From Planctomycetia bacterium (GTDB lineage Bacteria > Planctomycetota > Planctomycetia > Pirellulales > Thermoguttaceae), in the NCBI GenBank assembly GCA_030527185.1, contig JAUNBF010000018.1:1-55905 (forward strand): DNA of 55,905 nucleotides, read 5' to 3'. This document shows, piece after piece, positions 1 through 8,679 of this stretch. The notes beneath the pieces are model-generated. The model was not told where the DNA came from. It searched no databases and saw only the letters and a list, made by a program, of their open reading frames with translations. A program made the translations under genes and the position numbers. Position 1 is the stretch's first letter; each line of letters opens with the position of its first letter.

Positions 1-412
1 CGTTTCTAAGGAGCAACCTTTGTCGCCGTAAATTCGGCGTGGACGGCATTTGGAAAGGCCGCGACGAGAGGGGACGGAAATGCTTGAAATGACAGCCTCA
101 AAATGTTGCGTTTCGTGCTCCAGACCAGCTGATAAAACCACGTTCATGTAGTTGCCATTCGCGTCGCAGACGAGGTGAATTTTGGTTCCGCAACTCCCTC
201 CCGCAACAACCTTACGTAACGATTATAAACCGATTTCCACTCCCCGTACCGTTCCGGCAAGTCGTGCCACGGTGCCCCGGTTCCGAGAATCCACAAAATG
301 CCATCGACCGAAGTCCTTAAATCTAGCCACCTTCTGTCACATTCACGATTTTATTCCGGCAAAAATGGCCTGATTTTTCCCACTGTCCGGTCGTCAATCC
401 GTATCGTTCCAT
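1..412 (-). pseudogene. IS5-family transposase pseudogene
   Basis: The reading starts at an ATG at 412 (minus) and gives residues related to IS427-type transposases (MERYGLTTGQWEK, then in another frame GTKIHLVCDANGNYMN and RRIYGDKGCS). Stop codons and frame changes interrupt it. Compared with the copy at 54046, roughly 150-180 bp are missing between the WSREG region and the GGYGTK region. The C-terminal catalytic part lies beyond the window. No functional transposase can be made from this copy. Confidence 0.75.
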
Positions 413-508
413 TTGATAAATCCTTTACAAAAGTTGTCGGCAATTTCTTAAATTTTATGGATTTATTTTAGGCCGTCTCGTCATTTTAAATGGAAAGCAC
501 AGTGCCTA
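1..508 (-). mobile_element. Decayed IS5-family (IS427-like) insertion sequence, cut by the window edge
   Basis: Read on the minus strand, this stretch matches the IS remnant at 53985-54835: both have the same start context, the same opening residues (MER.GLT..QWEK) and the same GDKGCS segment. The 17 bp at 492-508 are nearly identical, with one extra A, to the right end of the other copy at 54820-54835, and probably mark this copy's left terminal repeat. The element runs off the window at position 1. It is a relic, because the reading frame is broken and an internal segment is missing. Confidence 0.75.
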
Positions 509-722
509 ATCCACACATTCCCCTACACTTTCGGAAGGTACGGTTCGATTACATTCTATTGTTTTTTGTCAATTTCATATCCTTTTTATTGACATTTCGC
601 ATGAAAAACGGGAACATTTGTGTAAACACGCTCTGGTTTTTAGGCCGCCCCCTCTCGTGAATTTGCTCAAAGTAATTTATAATGGAGAAAAATGGAGTAT
701 GGGCAAAGAGGAATCGAGATTG

Positions 723-2591
723 GTGAGTGGTAGAGTAAAAATGAATATGGGACGATTGCTGGTTGTCCTGCTGGGAGGATGGTGGGGAGGAATCGGCTGG
801 AGCCAGGAGGTGGCGTGGCAGGGGCCGGTGGAGGTTGCTGTTTCGCCCGATGGACGGTGGTGTTACGTGGCGAACGCTGACACGGCGGAACTCCAGATTT
901 TGGACATGGCCTGTGACCGAACGGTCAAACAGGTTTCGCTTCCCGCCCGACCCACAGGAATGGTTTTGAATCGAAGCGGGAGTCGACTTTATCTCACCTG
1001 CGACCCGGCAGAAACGACGTTTTTGCCTCATCCCCCGGAAATTCGCGTGAAAAATCCGGTGGTGGTCGCTCTGGAGATGCCCACGGGAAAAATTCTGGCG
1101 CAACACGAGGTGGGGGAAGGTGCGTGTTCGCCACGGTTAAGTCCTTCGGGGGAGTTTCTCTATCTCTGTGCCCGATTTGACGATTGTCTGGAGGTCGTTT
1201 CGCTGGAAACGGGGGAAATCGTTCGCCGCGTCCCTGTTTTTCGAGAGCCTGTGGGGGTGGCCGAAACGCCGGATGGAAAAACGTTGGTGGTAAGCCATCT
1301 TCTGCCGTTGGAACGAACGGATGAGAATTATCTGGTGGCAAGTCGGGTGGCCCTGGTCGATACGGAGAGCTGGGAGGTGGAGGAAATCTGGCTTCCCAAC
1401 GGTGGAATCAATGCCCGTGGTGTCTGCGTTTCGCCGGACGGGAAATATGCTTACATCGTGCATGGCATGTCGAGTTACATGCTGACAACCGGCCAGGTCA
1501 AAGGGGGTTGGATGAACATGAACGCCATCAGTTTCATCGACCTTGCGACACGAGTGCGAACCGGAACGCTGACGCTCGACCACGAATCGTTTGCCGCAGC
1601 CAATCCGTGGGGAATCGCGTGTAGTGCGGACGGAAGGTGGCTCGTCGTGACGCATAGCGGGACCGCCGATGTGAGCGTGATCGACCGTCCGGCCATGCAC
1701 CGGCAGTTTGAAAATTCGCTGGCACCTTTTCCCGCCACGGGGCCTACGCCTGACCACATGGGAGATATTATCCCGGCTCAAAAGCGGATTTTCACGTCGG
1801 GAAAAGGACCACGCGGCGTCTGTATCGCTGAGGAAGAGGGGGGGAATGTCGCGTATGTGGCGAATTATTTTGCGGATACGATTGATCGGATTTGGCTGGA
1901 TGAGAATCCCTTTCTGGAGCGGAGTATCGTTTTGGGAAAACCGCCTGTCGAAACTCTGGAACGGTGGGGGGAGAATCTCTTTCACGACGCGCAACTCTGT
2001 TTCGAGCAATGGCAAAGTTGTGCCACGTGCCACCCGGACGCGCGGATGGATGGTTTGAATTGGGATTTGCGCAACGATGGCGTGGGGAATCCGAAAAATA
2101 CGAAGAGTATGCTCTACTCCCACGAAACGCCCCCCAGCATGGCGGTGGGAGTACGGCCGGACGCGGAAACGGCGGTGCGGAAAGGGATCGAGATGATTCT
2201 CTTTACCCCGCCGCGGGAGGAACAGGCGGTTGCCATCGACGCCTATCTTCGGGCATTGCGTCCCCGCCGGGCACCGATTTTGCGAAATACGGCACGGCAG
2301 GAGGCGATTGCGCGTGGAAAACAGCTTTTTTATCGGGCGGAATGCGATCTTTGCCATCAGGGAGAGTTTTACACCGACGGGCGAAAACATGATGTCGGCA
2401 CGAAAACGCCGTTGGAAAGTCGCATGATGGATACGCCCACATTACTGGAGTGCTGGCGGACGGCACCCTACCTGCACGATGGCCGATACACCACGTTGGA
2501 CGAACTGTTTCGGACGGGGAAACATGGAAAAACGGATTCCCTCTCCGACGCGGAAATTAAGGATTTGGAAGCGTTTTTGCTTTCTTTGTAA
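723..2591 (+). CDS. Secreted YVTN-type beta-propeller protein with two haem c motifs
   Basis: The protein of about 622 residues opens with a signal peptide (hydrophobic stretch LLVVLLGGWWGGIG). It continues with YVTN/SMP-30-like beta-propeller blades (repeated VSPDGRWCYVAN, VSPDGKYAYIVH, CSADGRWLVVTH). The C-terminal third resembles di-haem MauG/cytochrome c peroxidases, with CATCH near residue 435 and CDLCH near 541, plus TAPYLHDGRYTTLDELF, typical of that family. It is probably an exported electron-transfer or oxidase protein. The GTG at 723 has a good Shine-Dalgarno (AGAGGA, 9 nt upstream); ATG at 741 is the alternative start. A TATAAT at 678-683 could be its -10 box, although I see no good -35. 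The next gene follows after 24 bp and is probably co-transcribed. Substrate unknown. Confidence 0.85.
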   Translation: MSGRVKMNMGRLLVVLLGGWWGGIGWSQEVAWQGPVEVAVSPDGRWCYVANADTAELQILDMACDRTVKQVSLPARPTGMVLNRSGSRLYLTCDPAETTFLPHPPEIRVKNPVVVALEMPTGKILAQHEVGEGACSPRLSPSGEFLYLCARFDDCLEVVSLETGEIVRRVPVFREPVGVAETPDGKTLVVSHLLPLERTDENYLVASRVALVDTESWEVEEIWLPNGGINARGVCVSPDGKYAYIVHGMSSYMLTTGQVKGGWMNMNAISFIDLATRVRTGTLTLDHESFAAANPWGIACSADGRWLVVTHSGTADVSVIDRPAMHRQFENSLAPFPATGPTPDHMGDIIPAQKRIFTSGKGPRGVCIAEEEGGNVAYVANYFADTIDRIWLDENPFLERSIVLGKPPVETLERWGENLFHDAQLCFEQWQSCATCHPDARMDGLNWDLRNDGVGNPKNTKSMLYSHETPPSMAVGVRPDAETAVRKGIEMILFTPPREEQAVAIDAYLRALRPRRAPILRNTARQEAIARGKQLFYRAECDLCHQGEFYTDGRKHDVGTKTPLESRMMDTPTLLECWRTAPYLHDGRYTTLDELFRTGKHGKTDSLSDAEIKDLEAFLLSL

Positions 2592-2615
2592 AGGATGTTT
2601 TTTGAGGAGAAAAAG

Positions 2616-4403
2616 ATGAAGAAATGGCTTGCCTTAAGCTGGTTATGTTTGGGTTGGGCATCGTGTGCCTGGTGTGCAACGTATTATGTTTCCCCCACGG
2701 GAGATGATTCTCAGGCGGGAACGTCGCCGCAAAGTGCGTGGCAGTCGCTTGCGAAAGTGAACAAGGCGGAAATCGTGCCGGGAGACCGCGTTTTGTTCGA
2801 GCGTGGTGGAATCTGGCGTGGCATCCTCCGCCCGGCCAGTGGCGAAAAGGGAAATCCGGTCTATTACGGTGCGTACGGAAAGGGTGAAAAACCAACGATT
2901 TACGGTTCCATCGACGCCTCGAATCCCAACGATTGGGAAGAAGTTTCGCCTGGTCTGTGGAGTGTGAAGGAAATCGAACCGCAGCTGCATGAAAAGATCG
3001 ACCTTCCCCTGGCAGGTTCCTGGAATCTCCATCGGGAAGCGGGGGCGGCGGCCACGATTCGGACTTCCGAAGAGGAGGGAATGCTGAAAATTACGGTGGA
3101 ATGCCAAAAAGGTGGCACGGCACCGAACCATATTCAACTCTGGGGGCCGGAGGTGAAAGAACGGCTGCCGGAAACGTGTCTGTTGCGGTTGAAAGCACGC
3201 TGTTCCGCACCGTATGTCCTGCCGGCGCTGACGATTCAGCAAACGACCGTACCGTGGCCGAGCGTTTCGCGCACCAATGCGGGAATCACGCTGACCGACG
3301 AATGGCAGACGTTTGAAGTCCTCCTTTCCACTTCGCAGGATATGGTTCTGGAATCGGGAAAAATGGTCTCCTGGCACGCCAGTTTGGGACAAATGCCTAC
3401 CGGATGTGTGCTGGAAGTGATTCCTCTGGGGCTGCAACGAGTGACGGTGGACCGACGGCTCTTTTTGTCCACCGACGTGGGCAATATCATCTTCGATCAC
3501 GGAAAATTCCAGAAATACCACACCTGCGGCGTCAAAAAGTGGTCGCTGGAAGAGGTGAAGGAATGGGGCGACTATCACTACGATCGGAAAACGAATCGCG
3601 TTTATCTGAAATTTGAAGAGAATCCTGGAAAACTCTGCCAGAGTGTGGAGTTGGCCATGCGGAATCATGGCGTGAACCAGGGTGGTTGTCACGATGTGGT
3701 CTACGAAAACCTGGCGGTGGCGTATGCTGCGGCACACGGTTTTGGCGGTGGCAACACGGCACGAATCACGATCCGAAAGTGCGATCTGTACTACATCGGC
3801 GGCGGTGACCAGTACATGCAGGAGGGGAGAACGGTACGGTTTGGCAATGCCATTGAATTCTGGAATTCTGCGGAAGATTCTCTGGTGGAAGAGAACCGTA
3901 TCTGGGAAGTTTACGACGCGGCCATCACCAATCAGGGGAAAGGCTCGCCGCAACATCCTTCCATCCAGCGTAACATCACCTACCGCAACAATCTGATCTG
4001 GAACAGCGAATACTCGTTTGAATACTGGAATCGGGACGGCATTACCGAAAATATCGTTTTTGAGAACAATCTCTGCTTTGACGCGGGTGTTGTCTGGTCG
4101 CACGCACAAAGGCCGAATCCCAATGGTGCGCACATGATGTTTTACAACAACGGTGCCCCGACGAAAAACTTCATCGTTCGGAACAATGTTTTCTGCAACT
4201 CCACCGAAGTCTGCCTCCGCATGGACAATGACTGGCGCAGCGGGCTGATTTTGGAAAATAATGTTTACTGGCAGGACGAACTTCCTGTCATTCGTTTTCT
4301 GGTGAAAAATTACTATTCCAAGGAAGATTGGAAAAAATATCAGGAAGAAACCGGGATGGATAAAGGCTCGATTCTGAAAAAAGTCGCGTTTCCTGCCCAG
4401 TAG
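2616..4403 (+). CDS. Secreted right-handed parallel beta-helix protein (carbohydrate-active type)
   Basis: About 595 residues with an N-terminal signal peptide ending near CAWCA. The mature protein starts with TYYVSPTGDDSQAGTSP, the usual opening of secreted parallel beta-helix proteins related to polysaccharide lyases. Residues about 130-240 look like an inserted beta-sandwich carbohydrate-binding domain. The C-terminal half carries repeated short beta-helix turns (NLAVAYAAAHGFGG, NRIWEVYDAAITN, NNLIWNSEYSFEYWN, NNLCFDAG, NNVFCNS). The start is fixed by GAGGAG at 2604-2609, six bases before the ATG. It sits 24 bp after the cytochrome/propeller gene and is followed by a strong terminator, so the two form one transcription unit. 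It probably binds or degrades a polysaccharide; no catalytic residues could be assigned. Confidence 0.8.
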   Translation: MKKWLALSWLCLGWASCAWCATYYVSPTGDDSQAGTSPQSAWQSLAKVNKAEIVPGDRVLFERGGIWRGILRPASGEKGNPVYYGAYGKGEKPTIYGSIDASNPNDWEEVSPGLWSVKEIEPQLHEKIDLPLAGSWNLHREAGAAATIRTSEEEGMLKITVECQKGGTAPNHIQLWGPEVKERLPETCLLRLKARCSAPYVLPALTIQQTTVPWPSVSRTNAGITLTDEWQTFEVLLSTSQDMVLESGKMVSWHASLGQMPTGCVLEVIPLGLQRVTVDRRLFLSTDVGNIIFDHGKFQKYHTCGVKKWSLEEVKEWGDYHYDRKTNRVYLKFEENPGKLCQSVELAMRNHGVNQGGCHDVVYENLAVAYAAAHGFGGGNTARITIRKCDLYYIGGGDQYMQEGRTVRFGNAIEFWNSAEDSLVEENRIWEVYDAAITNQGKGSPQHPSIQRNITYRNNLIWNSEYSFEYWNRDGITENIVFENNLCFDAGVVWSHAQRPNPNGAHMMFYNNGAPTKNFIVRNNVFCNSTEVCLRMDNDWRSGLILENNVYWQDELPVIRFLVKNYYSKEDWKKYQEETGMDKGSILKKVAFPAQ

Positions 4404-4433
4404 AAAAACGATTTTTCGGGAATTCTGACATTC

Positions 4434-4470
4434 GACCGGGGAGAGTCATGACTTTCTCCGGTCTTTTTTT
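4434..4470 (+). terminator. Rho-independent terminator after the beta-helix gene
   Basis: A 14-bp stem (4434-4447 with 4450-4463) holds only two G-U wobbles and is followed directly by seven Ts (4464-4470). It lies 31 bp after the stop codon at 4403 and closes the 723-4403 transcription unit. Confidence 0.9.
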
Positions 4471-4545
4471 GGCGGTTTTGAAACTTTTGGGCAACCTGTA
4501 AAGAAAGAGGGAGGTTTTTCGGAAAAAAGAAAAAGGATAAAGAAC

Positions 4546-4905
4546 ATGTTGTTTGAAAAAGAAATCGTCTGTGAGGATGTGAAAGTATCGTTAGCCCTGC
4601 AAATGATTCGAGAAAAGGCGTGCCAGGGACTGCGTGTGGAAGACCTCTCCAAGGCGACTGGCTGGCCGCGTCGGACGTTGGAAAGACGGTTCCAGAAGTA
4701 CCTGAAATCGTCTCCCCATTACGAAATCCTCCGAACGCAAATCGCTGCCGCAAAACATCTTCTGCAAAATTCTTCGCTGAAGTTGAAGGACGTCGCCCAA
4801 CAGTCCGGCTTCAAAAGCGTATCGCATCTCTGCGTAGCCATGAAGCGAATCTGTCGGAAAACGCCTGTGCAGATCCGAAAAGAAACCCTCGTTTGCCAAA
4901 AGTGA
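4546..4905 (+). CDS. Stand-alone AraC-family DNA-binding domain
   Basis: The 119-residue product consists only of the two helix-turn-helix units of an AraC/XylS domain: GLRVEDLSKATGWPRRTLER near residues 28-47 and SLKLKDVAQQSGFKSVSHL near 76-94. It begins at the point where, in XylR-type regulators such as the one at 8680-9864, the linker after the sensor half starts. The sensor half is absent and the DNA before 4546 does not encode it. An AAGGAT upstream of the ATG could serve as ribosome binding site. It may be a genuine short regulator or the 3' remnant of a full-length one. It sits tail-to-tail with the DUF6807 gene, 21 bp away. Confidence 0.65.
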   Translation: MLFEKEIVCEDVKVSLALQMIREKACQGLRVEDLSKATGWPRRTLERRFQKYLKSSPHYEILRTQIAAAKHLLQNSSLKLKDVAQQSGFKSVSHLCVAMKRICRKTPVQIRKETLVCQK

Positions 4906-4926
4906 GCCGGAGGGTTGGCGAAAGGA

Positions 4927-5847
4927 TTATTCCCGCGAGTAGCTTTCAAAATTTTCCGCCACGTGGCCTGTTTTTTCATCTCCGGTGTGGAAATAGACCC
5001 GATATTTCAGCGTCAACGTTTCCCCGGCAGGAAGCCGAAATTCGCCGGAGAGATTTTTGTCCCCCGTGAAATCGCGAACTCCAAACGGATTGGCGGCAAA
5101 AAGGCCATACGTGCGGACATGCCAGTAGGTGGGATAAAACGCACTTTGCGGATGGTTCATGATCGCAATGCCGATTTTCTTGCCGTGCAATTCGCCGTGA
5201 TAATCGACCCATGCCGCACGTTTTCCCCAGGCCGCGTCGTTTTCCAGCCCGTCGCTGTTGACGATTTTTCCGCCCATTTTCCGCGTCACATCCAGTGTCC
5301 CCGGCACGCGCAGCCCAAACGTTCCCTCTTTGGTATCTGCAAACGTCACGTCTCCGTGCGAAGCGTGAATGGCAATCACAAAATCTATCCAACGCCCGGT
5401 CGCGTCGGCTCCAAACGTCATCGTCCGCGTTTCGGTAAAGAGGACTTTTCCCTCCGCGTCGACCCAACGATTCTTTTCCTCCAGCACTGGCGGTTCTGTT
5501 TTCGTGAACGACTCATGAATCACCCGTCCCGCTTTGTCCGAGGTGTGCCAGAAATTGACGCCGTTGATTTCGCCGTGCGTAAACCAGAGCGAACGGTGGT
5601 GAGGATGGTCAAGCGATTCGTTTTCCGTCCCCTCCTGCATGGGATAATCCCGTGTCATCCGTTCCCCATCCGGTCCGACGATCGGCCAGAAAATGGGATT
5701 TTGACCATCCCGAAAACGGTACGTGGTGAAGCAGGCATCGTCCAGATAGACGTTCACCATATCGTCCGAAGTCTCCAAACGAACTTCCTCGCCACACACC
5801 AACCCGACTGTCCAAAACAGTCCCAAAACCATCCAATATCGATACAT
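4927..5847 (-). CDS. Secreted DUF6807 / PmoA-like protein
   Basis: The 306-residue protein matches the DUF6807 family, sometimes labelled 'methane oxygenase PmoA' by automatic annotation although it has no known link to methane oxidation. Recognisable features are DHPHHRSLWFTHGEINGVNFW near residues 80-100, IAIMNHPQSAFYPTYWHVR and the C-terminal LKYRVYFHTG. An N-terminal signal peptide (MVLGLFWTVGLVCG) points to export. The ATG at 5847 has AGGA upstream. The gene begins 13 bp after the stop of the epimerase gene, so the two are one operon. In planctomycetes such proteins often accompany sugar catabolism genes. The exact reaction is not known. Confidence 0.8.
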   Translation of the reverse strand: MYRYWMVLGLFWTVGLVCGEEVRLETSDDMVNVYLDDACFTTYRFRDGQNPIFWPIVGPDGERMTRDYPMQEGTENESLDHPHHRSLWFTHGEINGVNFWHTSDKAGRVIHESFTKTEPPVLEEKNRWVDAEGKVLFTETRTMTFGADATGRWIDFVIAIHASHGDVTFADTKEGTFGLRVPGTLDVTRKMGGKIVNSDGLENDAAWGKRAAWVDYHGELHGKKIGIAIMNHPQSAFYPTYWHVRTYGLFAANPFGVRDFTGDKNLSGEFRLPAGETLTLKYRVYFHTGDEKTGHVAENFESYSRE

Positions 5848-5860
5848 TGTCGTTTTCCTG

Positions 5861-6709
5861 TTAAAAATTTTCCCACGATTGCATGAAACGCAATCCATCG
5901 GTAATCAGTTGCGTTTCGGTGTCGTACATCTTCCGCCAGATTTTCGTCGCCGCGGCAATTTTCGGCAAAGAAGCTCCAAACGCCTCGATACATAGAGTGC
6001 CGGAATAACCGACTTCCTGAAGCGTGGCGAAAACTTCCTTCCACCGGATATTTCCCGCACCGGGAGTGCTGCGGTCATTCTCCGAAATGTGGACATGGAT
6101 CAGATTCCCATCCGTGGCTGCCAGACGAATGGCCTCGGCAAGACTCTTTTCTTCGATGTTCGCGTGGAACGTGTCGAACATCAGTTTATAATGCGGGTGA
6201 TCCACCGTCCGAATGAATTTCAGTCCATCGGCAATGCAGTTGATGAAATAGGTCTCGAAACGGTTGACGCACTCCAATGCCATGTAAATCCCATTTTGAG
6301 CGGCATATTCCGCAGTTTCCCGCATACTCTCCGCCGTGCGTTGCCATTCGTCTGAAGAAACGCTCTTCCCGGTAAAATAACCGATGGCCGTGTGGTAGGG
6401 ACCAATCAGAATCCGACTTCCCAGTGCCACGGAACAGTCGATCATCTGTTTGTTCACCGCAATTCCATGACGCCGAATCGCCTCATCCGGGGAAGCAGGG
6501 TTTTCCAGCTCGCCACGGCAGGTGCAGGTCGTGACGCTCAAGCCAAGCTCCTTCGCCACTTTTCCCAGACGTTCACATTTTCGGATGTCGGGAGCGAACA
6601 GAGGAAACTCCACTCCCGTATAACCCAGAGCATGAATTTCCTCCAAAACGGGAATCAGATTTTCATCCACCGTATCGCTCCACAGGAGGGTATTGATCGC
6701 GTAAATCAT
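5861..6709 (-). CDS. Sugar phosphate isomerase/epimerase family TIM barrel
   Basis: The 282-residue protein belongs to the xylose-isomerase-like TIM barrel family (AP endonuclease family 2 fold) that includes ketose 3-epimerases and hydroxypyruvate isomerases. Visible metal-binding or catalytic segments are YMALECVNRFETYF, KLMFDTFHANIEE, HVHISENDRSTPGAG and TLCIEAFG. These correspond to the Glu-Asp-His-Glu set of D-tagatose/D-psicose 3-epimerases, so a ketose epimerase is the best guess. There is no signal peptide, so it acts in the cytoplasm. The ATG at 6709 follows AAGGA by 7 nt. A near-consensus promoter lies at 6746-6774, and the DUF6807 gene follows 13 bp downstream. Confidence 0.85.
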   Translation of the reverse strand: MIYAINTLLWSDTVDENLIPVLEEIHALGYTGVEFPLFAPDIRKCERLGKVAKELGLSVTTCTCRGELENPASPDEAIRRHGIAVNKQMIDCSVALGSRILIGPYHTAIGYFTGKSVSSDEWQRTAESMRETAEYAAQNGIYMALECVNRFETYFINCIADGLKFIRTVDHPHYKLMFDTFHANIEEKSLAEAIRLAATDGNLIHVHISENDRSTPGAGNIRWKEVFATLQEVGYSGTLCIEAFGASLPKIAAATKIWRKMYDTETQLITDGLRFMQSWENF

Positions 6710-6745
6710 CGGTTTTCCTTTCTTTCTCAAGTCACCCTTTCCTCT

Positions 6746-6774
6746 ATCATACCTTTTCTGAAAACCGGTGTCAA
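6746..6774 (-). promoter_or_regulatory. Sigma70-type promoter of the epimerase/DUF6807 operon
   Basis: On the minus strand TTGACA (6774-6769) and TATGAT (6751-6746) are separated by exactly 17 bp. The expected start site near 6739 leaves a leader of about 30 nt before the ATG at 6709. Confidence 0.75.
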
Positions 6775-6804
6775 GTGGCGTGGCAGGTACCTCGCTACTT
6801 CTTC

Positions 6805-7046
6805 ATCTCGGCGTTAATCCTCATTGCAAGTATCTGCCGAGAAAAAAGTAGGAATGGAAATATCTGCGTCTTCTGCGTCATCTGCGGATCAATATTAACT
6901 GTTGGAAGTTCTTGAAATGGCTGAATTTATCGAAAAATCATTCTTGAAAATTCGTTTTCCTGTGCGTCTTTTTTTTGTCCGCAGATGACGAGAAGACGCA
7001 GATGAAATTTTACTTTCAACTCGCCAACCTCTCAACCAATGTTTTC
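6805..7046. repeat. Dispersed inverted-repeat element, copy 1
   Basis: About 240 bp are related to 45413-45689. Inside are two 26-27 bp arms (6862-6888 and 6978-7003) that are inverted copies of each other except for one missing base. They read ATCTGCGTCTTC... and its complement, separated by about 90 bp. The element ends just before the sialidase stop codon at 7050. The structure suggests a small non-autonomous mobile element or a long structured RNA. Confidence 0.75.
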
Positions 7047-7049
7047 CAT

Positions 7050-8396
7050 CTAATCTATCTCCACTCCCTCAAACCATTCCGGCCCGATTTTCTTCCCCAG
7101 CAAATAAAATTTCTGGTCGTTGTACCAGAGGACCGTTTCGCCATTCACTTGGGTGGTACTGGTGTAGAAGGAGTTGTTGTGAGGCCGGGAAAGGAACAAT
7201 TTCGGCTCGGCAGTGAACCAGATCGGCTGTTTCGCGCCGGGCTGGAATTTTCCGGCAATGAGGTAGAGCGGCCCACGGTTTTGCCATGGATTTTTATTAT
7301 TGAAATCGAACCGATTGTGAATCAGAGCGAAATAATAGCCGCTTCCCGCCTCGTTCCCTTTCCAGTCGTACAGAGGGCAGGGGGAAACCGGGTGCAGGAA
7401 CGGTTTTCCGCCATCTTTATCGAGCAATTTTTCAGGGGGCGTCCAATTTTCTCCGCCATCGGAACTGACGCTCCAGTAGGGATGTCCCATCCCGGTTCGC
7501 AACAGGGCAAAAAGCCGTCCGTCGGGCAGTTTGACAATGCCTGGTTCCTCACAGTGAACGCCGACGTGCAAAACCTTGTCCCCCGTCATCATCCAGTCAA
7601 GACGCAAATCCCGTGGCTGCGGATCGTCGTCCACATTGTTGAACCGGATGAATTCGGTCACGGTACGGTACTTGGAGTGGAATTGCGGTGCCACGTAACG
7701 GGTCACGCCAACGAGATATTTCCCACCTTCCGCCAAACGCAACGGCTTCTGCCAGACGACCCATTCCGGCGGAATCGTGGTGTCGGGCGAGTCGTTGGAG
7801 GTGCGGGGAATCGGAACTTCCTGCGGCTGGCTCCATGTCTGACCGTTGTCGTCGCTGTAAATCCCTGCCATGATGCCGGTATGTTGGCGAAGGGTGGAGA
7901 CTTTTCCTGGAACGTACTGATTGTACAGGATGTAAATCCGACCCGAACGGGAGACGAGCGGAAAACCCCAACTGGCAATCGGAACATCGTCCGTCATCGT
8001 TTGAGGACCCGCCAAAACACGCGGTTTACTCCAGGTTTTTCCCTGATCGTCGCTATGAAACAACGTCACGTGTTGATCCAACGCCCCTTCGCACGTCGCC
8101 TGGCAGGTCAACGCAAACATCCTACCGTGGCATCCGTCGAAAACTTGAAAATGATCGTTGTAGCAATCGCCCAGTTTCTCCGGTTCCACCGCCGGACGAA
8201 AAACGACGAAATCCGGTTTGGAAAAATAGAGGTCTTCCGGGTTTTCCGCCTTCTGCTTCTTCCGCCAGGCAATCGTATCGGCAATCCGTTTTTCATACTC
8301 CTTCCGCCAGGTCGCTTCGTCCGCGCTTTGCTGTGCCCCGACACCGCAAGGCAAGAGAAAAAGGATCGTGAGGGGGAATAAAATCTTCTTCAACAT
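7050..8396 (-). CDS. Secreted sialidase-like six-bladed propeller protein with Asp-boxes
   Basis: The 448-residue product starts with a signal peptide (ILFPLTILFLLPCGVGA). It carries at least three Asp-box motifs of the S-x-D-x-G-x-T-W type: SDDQGKTWSKP, SDDNGQTWSQP and SSDGGENWTPP. These are the mark of the sialidase/BNR superfamily. True sialidases need an arginine triad and a Tyr/Glu pair that I cannot confirm here, so sialidase activity is not established. A paralogue of about the same length lies at 37837-39168, sharing YNDHFQV, EEAGIVKLPDGRLF, DRDGGKPYLHP and GPEWFEGV. ATG 8396 has AAGGAG 7 nt upstream. A promoter lies at 8467-8495. Confidence 0.85.
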   Translation of the reverse strand: MLKKILFPLTILFLLPCGVGAQQSADEATWRKEYEKRIADTIAWRKKQKAENPEDLYFSKPDFVVFRPAVEPEKLGDCYNDHFQVFDGCHGRMFALTCQATCEGALDQHVTLFHSDDQGKTWSKPRVLAGPQTMTDDVPIASWGFPLVSRSGRIYILYNQYVPGKVSTLRQHTGIMAGIYSDDNGQTWSQPQEVPIPRTSNDSPDTTIPPEWVVWQKPLRLAEGGKYLVGVTRYVAPQFHSKYRTVTEFIRFNNVDDDPQPRDLRLDWMMTGDKVLHVGVHCEEPGIVKLPDGRLFALLRTGMGHPYWSVSSDGGENWTPPEKLLDKDGGKPFLHPVSPCPLYDWKGNEAGSGYYFALIHNRFDFNNKNPWQNRGPLYLIAGKFQPGAKQPIWFTAEPKLFLSRPHNNSFYTSTTQVNGETVLWYNDQKFYLLGKKIGPEWFEGVEID

Positions 8397-8466
8397 GGTC
8401 ACTCCTTCATTCGGCAGGGAATCCCGTTCGCTTCTTCGGTAAAAGCTCCTCAACAGGATTTTCCCC

Positions 8467-8495
8467 ATTCTAAACGATTTCCCTCTTCGTGTAAA
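8467..8495 (-). promoter_or_regulatory. Promoter of the sialidase-like gene
   Basis: TTTACA (8495-8490) and TAGAAT (8472-8467) on the minus strand are 17 bp apart. The predicted start site near 8460 gives a leader of about 64 nt. The gene can therefore be transcribed independently of the regulator gene lying 284 bp upstream on the same strand. Confidence 0.55.
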
Positions 8496-8679
8496 CAGGT
8501 ACTCCTCCTTCTCCACCTCGTTGCAATCGTCTGAAGGCAAACGCGAATCGGCAGTTCCGACTGGATGATTTCCAATCGCGTCACGTCCAATTTTTCTTTG
8601 CCAAAACATTTCTCTAACTCCCATTCCAACATCTTATCAATCGTGAGCAAAATGTAAGAATTCATTCATTGGAAACGCT

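Noticed and set aside
182..373. 63-codon plus-strand frame at the left edge
   Set aside because: It lies opposite the IS5-family transposase relic and has no ribosome site or family match.
4915..5886. Long open frame on the plus strand opposite the DUF6807 gene
   Set aside because: It mirrors the minus-strand gene, which has a signal peptide, family motifs and a ribosome site. The plus frame has an unnatural composition rich in Arg, Pro and His.
6975..8381. 468-codon plus-strand frame opposite the sialidase-like gene
   Set aside because: A shadow frame: the minus strand has Asp-box motifs, signal peptide, Shine-Dalgarno and promoter.
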